DNA of 21,053 nt from DASSHC01 sp035693105 (GTDB taxonomy: Bacteria; Chloroflexota; Chloroflexia; Thermomicrobiales; Thermomicrobiaceae). The stretch is from positions 1-21,053 of the forward strand of contig DASSHC010000512.1 of assembly GCA_035693105.1 (NCBI GenBank), read 5' to 3'. A model generated the notes under the pieces. The model worked only from the letters and a program-made list of their open reading frames with translations, did no database searches and had not been told where the DNA came from. The position numbers and the translations under genes were made by a program. This document shows, piece by piece, positions 19,077 to 21,053 of the stretch. Numbering within the stretch: position 1 is the first letter of the stretch; every line of letters starts with the position of its first letter.

Positions 19077-20126
19077 CTAATCGCCGGGCACCGGCACCGC
19101 TTGCTCGGCGACGGCCGCGCCGCTCACCACTTCAACTCCCGTGCGGCTGAGATCGAAGGTCAGCTCGCTCAAGCCCAGCTCCCCCATCACCGCGCGCACG
19201 GCGCTCTGTCGACGCGGCGGGCAGTAGAGGAGGAGGAAGCCGCCGCCCCCGGCGCCGGTGATCTTGCCGCCCAGCGCCCCGGCGGCGCGCGCCGCCTGGT
19301 AGGCCGTGTCGATGCTGGGGTTCGAGATCTTGCCCGAGAGCCGCTTCTTCTCCTGCCAGGCCACGTCGAGCAGCGCGCCAAACTCATCCAGCGCGCCGCC
19401 CTCCAGCGCGGTCTGCATCGCGGCCGCCAGCTCCTTCAGCCGGTGCAGCGCCGCCGTCACGGCCGGTTTGCGGCGGGTGTCGGCCCGTTGCTGGCGCAGG
19501 ATCTCCGACGAGTGGCGGCTGCTGCCGGTCGAGAAGAGGAGGAGCCGCCGGGCCAGCGCCTGCCGCTGCCCGCCGCCGAGCGCCAGCGGGCGAACCTCGG
19601 TGCCTTCAGCGGTGAAGGTCAGCGCGTTCAGCCCGCCGAAGGCGCTGGCGTACTGATCCTGCTTGCCGATCGGCATTGCTAACCGCTCGATCTCCAGCCG
19701 GCTCGCCTCCTCGGCCAGCTCGGCCGGCGTGAGCGACAGCCCCAGATAGGCGCCGAGCGCGGCCAGCAACGCCACGGTCATGGCGCTGGAGGAGCCGAGC
19801 CCGGTGCCGGGCGGCACCTCCGAGGCCAGGAAGAGATCGACGCCCTGCTCCAGCAGCCCCTGGCCGGCGAAGCGCTCGACCGCCGCCTTGGGGAGCGCCA
19901 GCGGCTCGGCCACCTCCGGCAGCCGGCCGGGCGGATAGTTCTCCCACAGGCCGTAGTCGGCCGAGGTGATCTGGATGCCGCCGTCGGCGGCGGGGCGCGC
20001 CGTTACGTAGGCGTAGCGGGTGATCGCGGCGCTCACGACGAAGCCCCCGAAGCGGCCGTAGTAGGCCTCCAGGTCGGTGCCACCGCCGCCGAAACTGATG
20101 CGGACTGGCGCTCGAACGGTCACCAT
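19077..20126 (-). CDS. hddA: GHMP kinase, D-glycero-D-manno-heptose 7-phosphate kinase (HddA) like
   Basis: A 349-residue kinase of the GHMP superfamily. Motif 1 is RAPVRISFGGGGTDLEAYY (5-23); the ATP loop is PPGTGLGSSSA (105-115); the GKQDQYA block (154-160) holds the probable base Asp157; motif 3 is GGKITGAGGGGFLLLY (286-301). The GGGTDLxxYY opening and GKQDQYA are shared by HddA and fucokinase-like relatives. HddA phosphorylates heptose 7-phosphate at C1 toward GDP-heptose. The direct downstream SIS gene strengthens this choice. The ATG at 20126 follows AGAGGAG by six bases. Upstream, 176 bases rich in repeat DNA separate it from the SDR gene, so the kinase-isomerase pair may have its own promoter or ride on the SDR transcript. 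Confidence 0.78.
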   Translation of the reverse strand: MVTVRAPVRISFGGGGTDLEAYYGRFGGFVVSAAITRYAYVTARPAADGGIQITSADYGLWENYPPGRLPEVAEPLALPKAAVERFAGQGLLEQGVDLFLASEVPPGTGLGSSSAMTVALLAALGAYLGLSLTPAELAEEASRLEIERLAMPIGKQDQYASAFGGLNALTFTAEGTEVRPLALGGGQRQALARRLLLFSTGSSRHSSEILRQQRADTRRKPAVTAALHRLKELAAAMQTALEGGALDEFGALLDVAWQEKKRLSGKISNPSIDTAYQAARAAGALGGKITGAGGGGFLLLYCPPRRQSAVRAVMGELGLSELTFDLSRTGVEVVSGAAVAEQAVPVPGD

Positions 20127-20147
20127 CGCGCGCTCCTCTCTGGGGTG

Positions 20148-20302
20148 CCCTCATCCCGCAGCATCGGGGGTTCCCTCATCCCCCCCCGCCCCTTCTCCCC
20201 TGCGGGGGAGAAGGGGAGCTAGGTAGGGCCGAACCTCCGTAGCCCCTCGCCCCCGCAGTGCTCCGTCCGGAGAGGGGCCATCTCCGGTGCGGGGTGAGGG
20301 CC
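20148..20302. repeat. Dispersed CCCTCATCC / CCCCTTCTCCCC palindromic repeat
   Basis: The intergenic region before the kinase gene is C-rich, with CCCTCATCCC at 20148-20157 and 20173-20182. A perfect 12-bp stem follows: CCCCTTCTCCCC at 20189-20200, loop TGCG, GGGGAGAAGGGG at 20205-20216. An 8-bp pair, GTAGGGCC (20223-20230) and GGCCCTAC (20299-20306), brackets the rest and reaches into the SDR stop codon. From memory, related C-rich palindromes are scattered between genes in many high-GC genomes. It may terminate SDR transcription. No coding potential is seen. Confidence 0.65.
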
Positions 20303-21053
20303 CTACGGCCAGCTCGTCTCGGTCATCGGCGTGACGATGACCTCTTGCAGCGACGACTCGCAGGGGAGCTGCGCCGCGAAGACCATCACCGCCGCTACGT
20401 TGGCGGGGTCCTGCAAGTTCTCCATCTCCGGCATGGGGATACCCTGCTCCACGAAGCGATCGAAGAAGTGGGTGCGCATGCCGCCGGGGATGACCGTGGT
20501 CGCCTTGATGCCGTCCGGCCGCCCCTCGACGCCCAGCCCACGGGTGAAGCCGACCAGCCCCCACTTGGAGGCGTGATAGGCCGAGGCGTTGGCCCAGGCG
20601 CGAGTAGCCGCGGTCGAGGCGACGTTGAAGAAGTGCCCCGACTTTTGGCGGCGCATCACCGGCAGCGCGGCCCTGGCGAAGAGGAAGGGGCCGCGCAGGT
20701 TGACCGCGATCACGCGGTCCCACTGCTCGACCGTCATCTCGTCGATCGAGAGCGTGTAGTCGATGGCGGCGTCGTTGACCACGATGTCGAGCCGCCCGAA
20801 GCGCGCGACGACCGCCTCGACCGCCCGCGCCACCGACTCCGCGTCGGCCACGTCGCAGGCGAGCGCCAGGCTGTCGCTGTCGCCCGCGCCGATCTCGCGC
20901 GCCACCCGCTCGGCGGCTTCCCGGTTCAGGTCGCAGCAGGCGACCGCGCAGCCGGCCCCGGCGAAGGCCCTGGCGGTCGCCTCGCCCAGCCCGCTGCCGG
21001 CGCCGGTCACCAGCGCCACCTTGCCGTGCAGGCTCTGCCCGTGTCCGTTCGTG
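20303..21053 (-). CDS. SDR-family oxidoreductase, 5'-partial
   Basis: A short-chain dehydrogenase/reductase that uses NAD(P)H to oxidise or reduce a hydroxyl/ketone. The dinucleotide motif TGAGSGLG follows GKVALV at the start, and CDVADAES marks the adenine-binding strand. Catalytic Ser (VASTAATR) and the YHASK motif are intact. The usual NNAG is NDAA (VVNDAAID). The frame stays open to the right edge (TNGHGQSLHGKVALVTG), so the GTG at 21019 is internal and the true start lies just beyond the window; about 250 residues are expected. The C-terminal part (EVIVTPMTETSWP) is complete. It resembles general SDRs of the 3-ketoacyl-reductase type; the substrate is not readable. It lies 176 bases upstream of the heptose kinase on the same strand, but a shared function is not shown. 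Confidence 0.88.
   Translation of the reverse strand, partial: TNGHGQSLHGKVALVTGAGSGLGEATARAFAGAGCAVACCDLNREAAERVAREIGAGDSDSLALACDVADAESVARAVEAVVARFGRLDIVVNDAAIDYTLSIDEMTVEQWDRVIAVNLRGPFLFARAALPVMRRQKSGHFFNVASTAATRAWANASAYHASKWGLVGFTRGLGVEGRPDGIKATTVIPGGMRTHFFDRFVEQGIPMPEMENLQDPANVAAVMVFAAQLPCESSLQEVIVTPMTETSWP

Overview
The window is high-GC bacterial DNA, densely coding, with no rRNA, tRNA or CRISPR array. The gene styles suggest a Chloroflexota bacterium, perhaps class Thermomicrobia or a relative. The pointers are a secreted GerMN protein with LGFP-like repeats, an XRE-STAND-TPR regulator, IS200/RAYT-type repeats and GTCATCCTGAG-type dispersed repeats. This placement is inference from gene content; no marker for exact taxonomy is present.

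Layout, left to right. (1) 1-4749: a type IIA topoisomerase pair, subunit B (5' end cut by the window) then subunit A. They are separated by a small mobile element: a 132-residue HUH/Y1 transposase flanked by 69-bp inverted repeats. (2) 4750-5066: a non-coding stretch filled with a dispersed palindromic repeat. (3) 5067-8668: cell-envelope genes: a class A penicillin-binding protein, a secreted GerMN plus LGFP-like protein, and, convergent to it, an unlisted 39-residue single-span membrane protein that shares a hairpin terminator. (4) 8720-11764, minus strand: a large XRE-STAND ATPase-TPR regulator. (5) 11950-14666, plus strand, divergent from the regulator: a SnoaL-like protein and a secreted multi-domain Ig/cadherin-like protein. 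(6) 15085-18383, plus strand: an acyl-CoA ligase and a type I Baeyer-Villiger monooxygenase, with a nested hairpin between them. (7) 18390-21053, minus strand: a phosphoheptose-isomerase-like SIS protein, a heptose-7-phosphate kinase-like GHMP kinase and an SDR oxidoreductase that runs off the right edge.

Working together: the topoisomerase subunits should form one A2B2 enzyme. PBP1 and the GerMN/LGFP protein are both extracytoplasmic and may share the cell wall. The acyl-CoA ligase and monooxygenase could oxidise a ketone to an ester or lactone and activate the resulting acid. The SIS and GHMP proteins fit the first two steps of GDP-D-glycero-alpha-D-manno-heptose synthesis for a surface glycan. 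hddC and gmhB are not in the window.

No clear multi-gene system of a new kind was found. The most distinctive items are the RAYT element between topoisomerase genes, the hidden 39-residue membrane protein, the regulator leader with a two-codon ORF and tandem repeats, and the ligase-monooxygenase pair.
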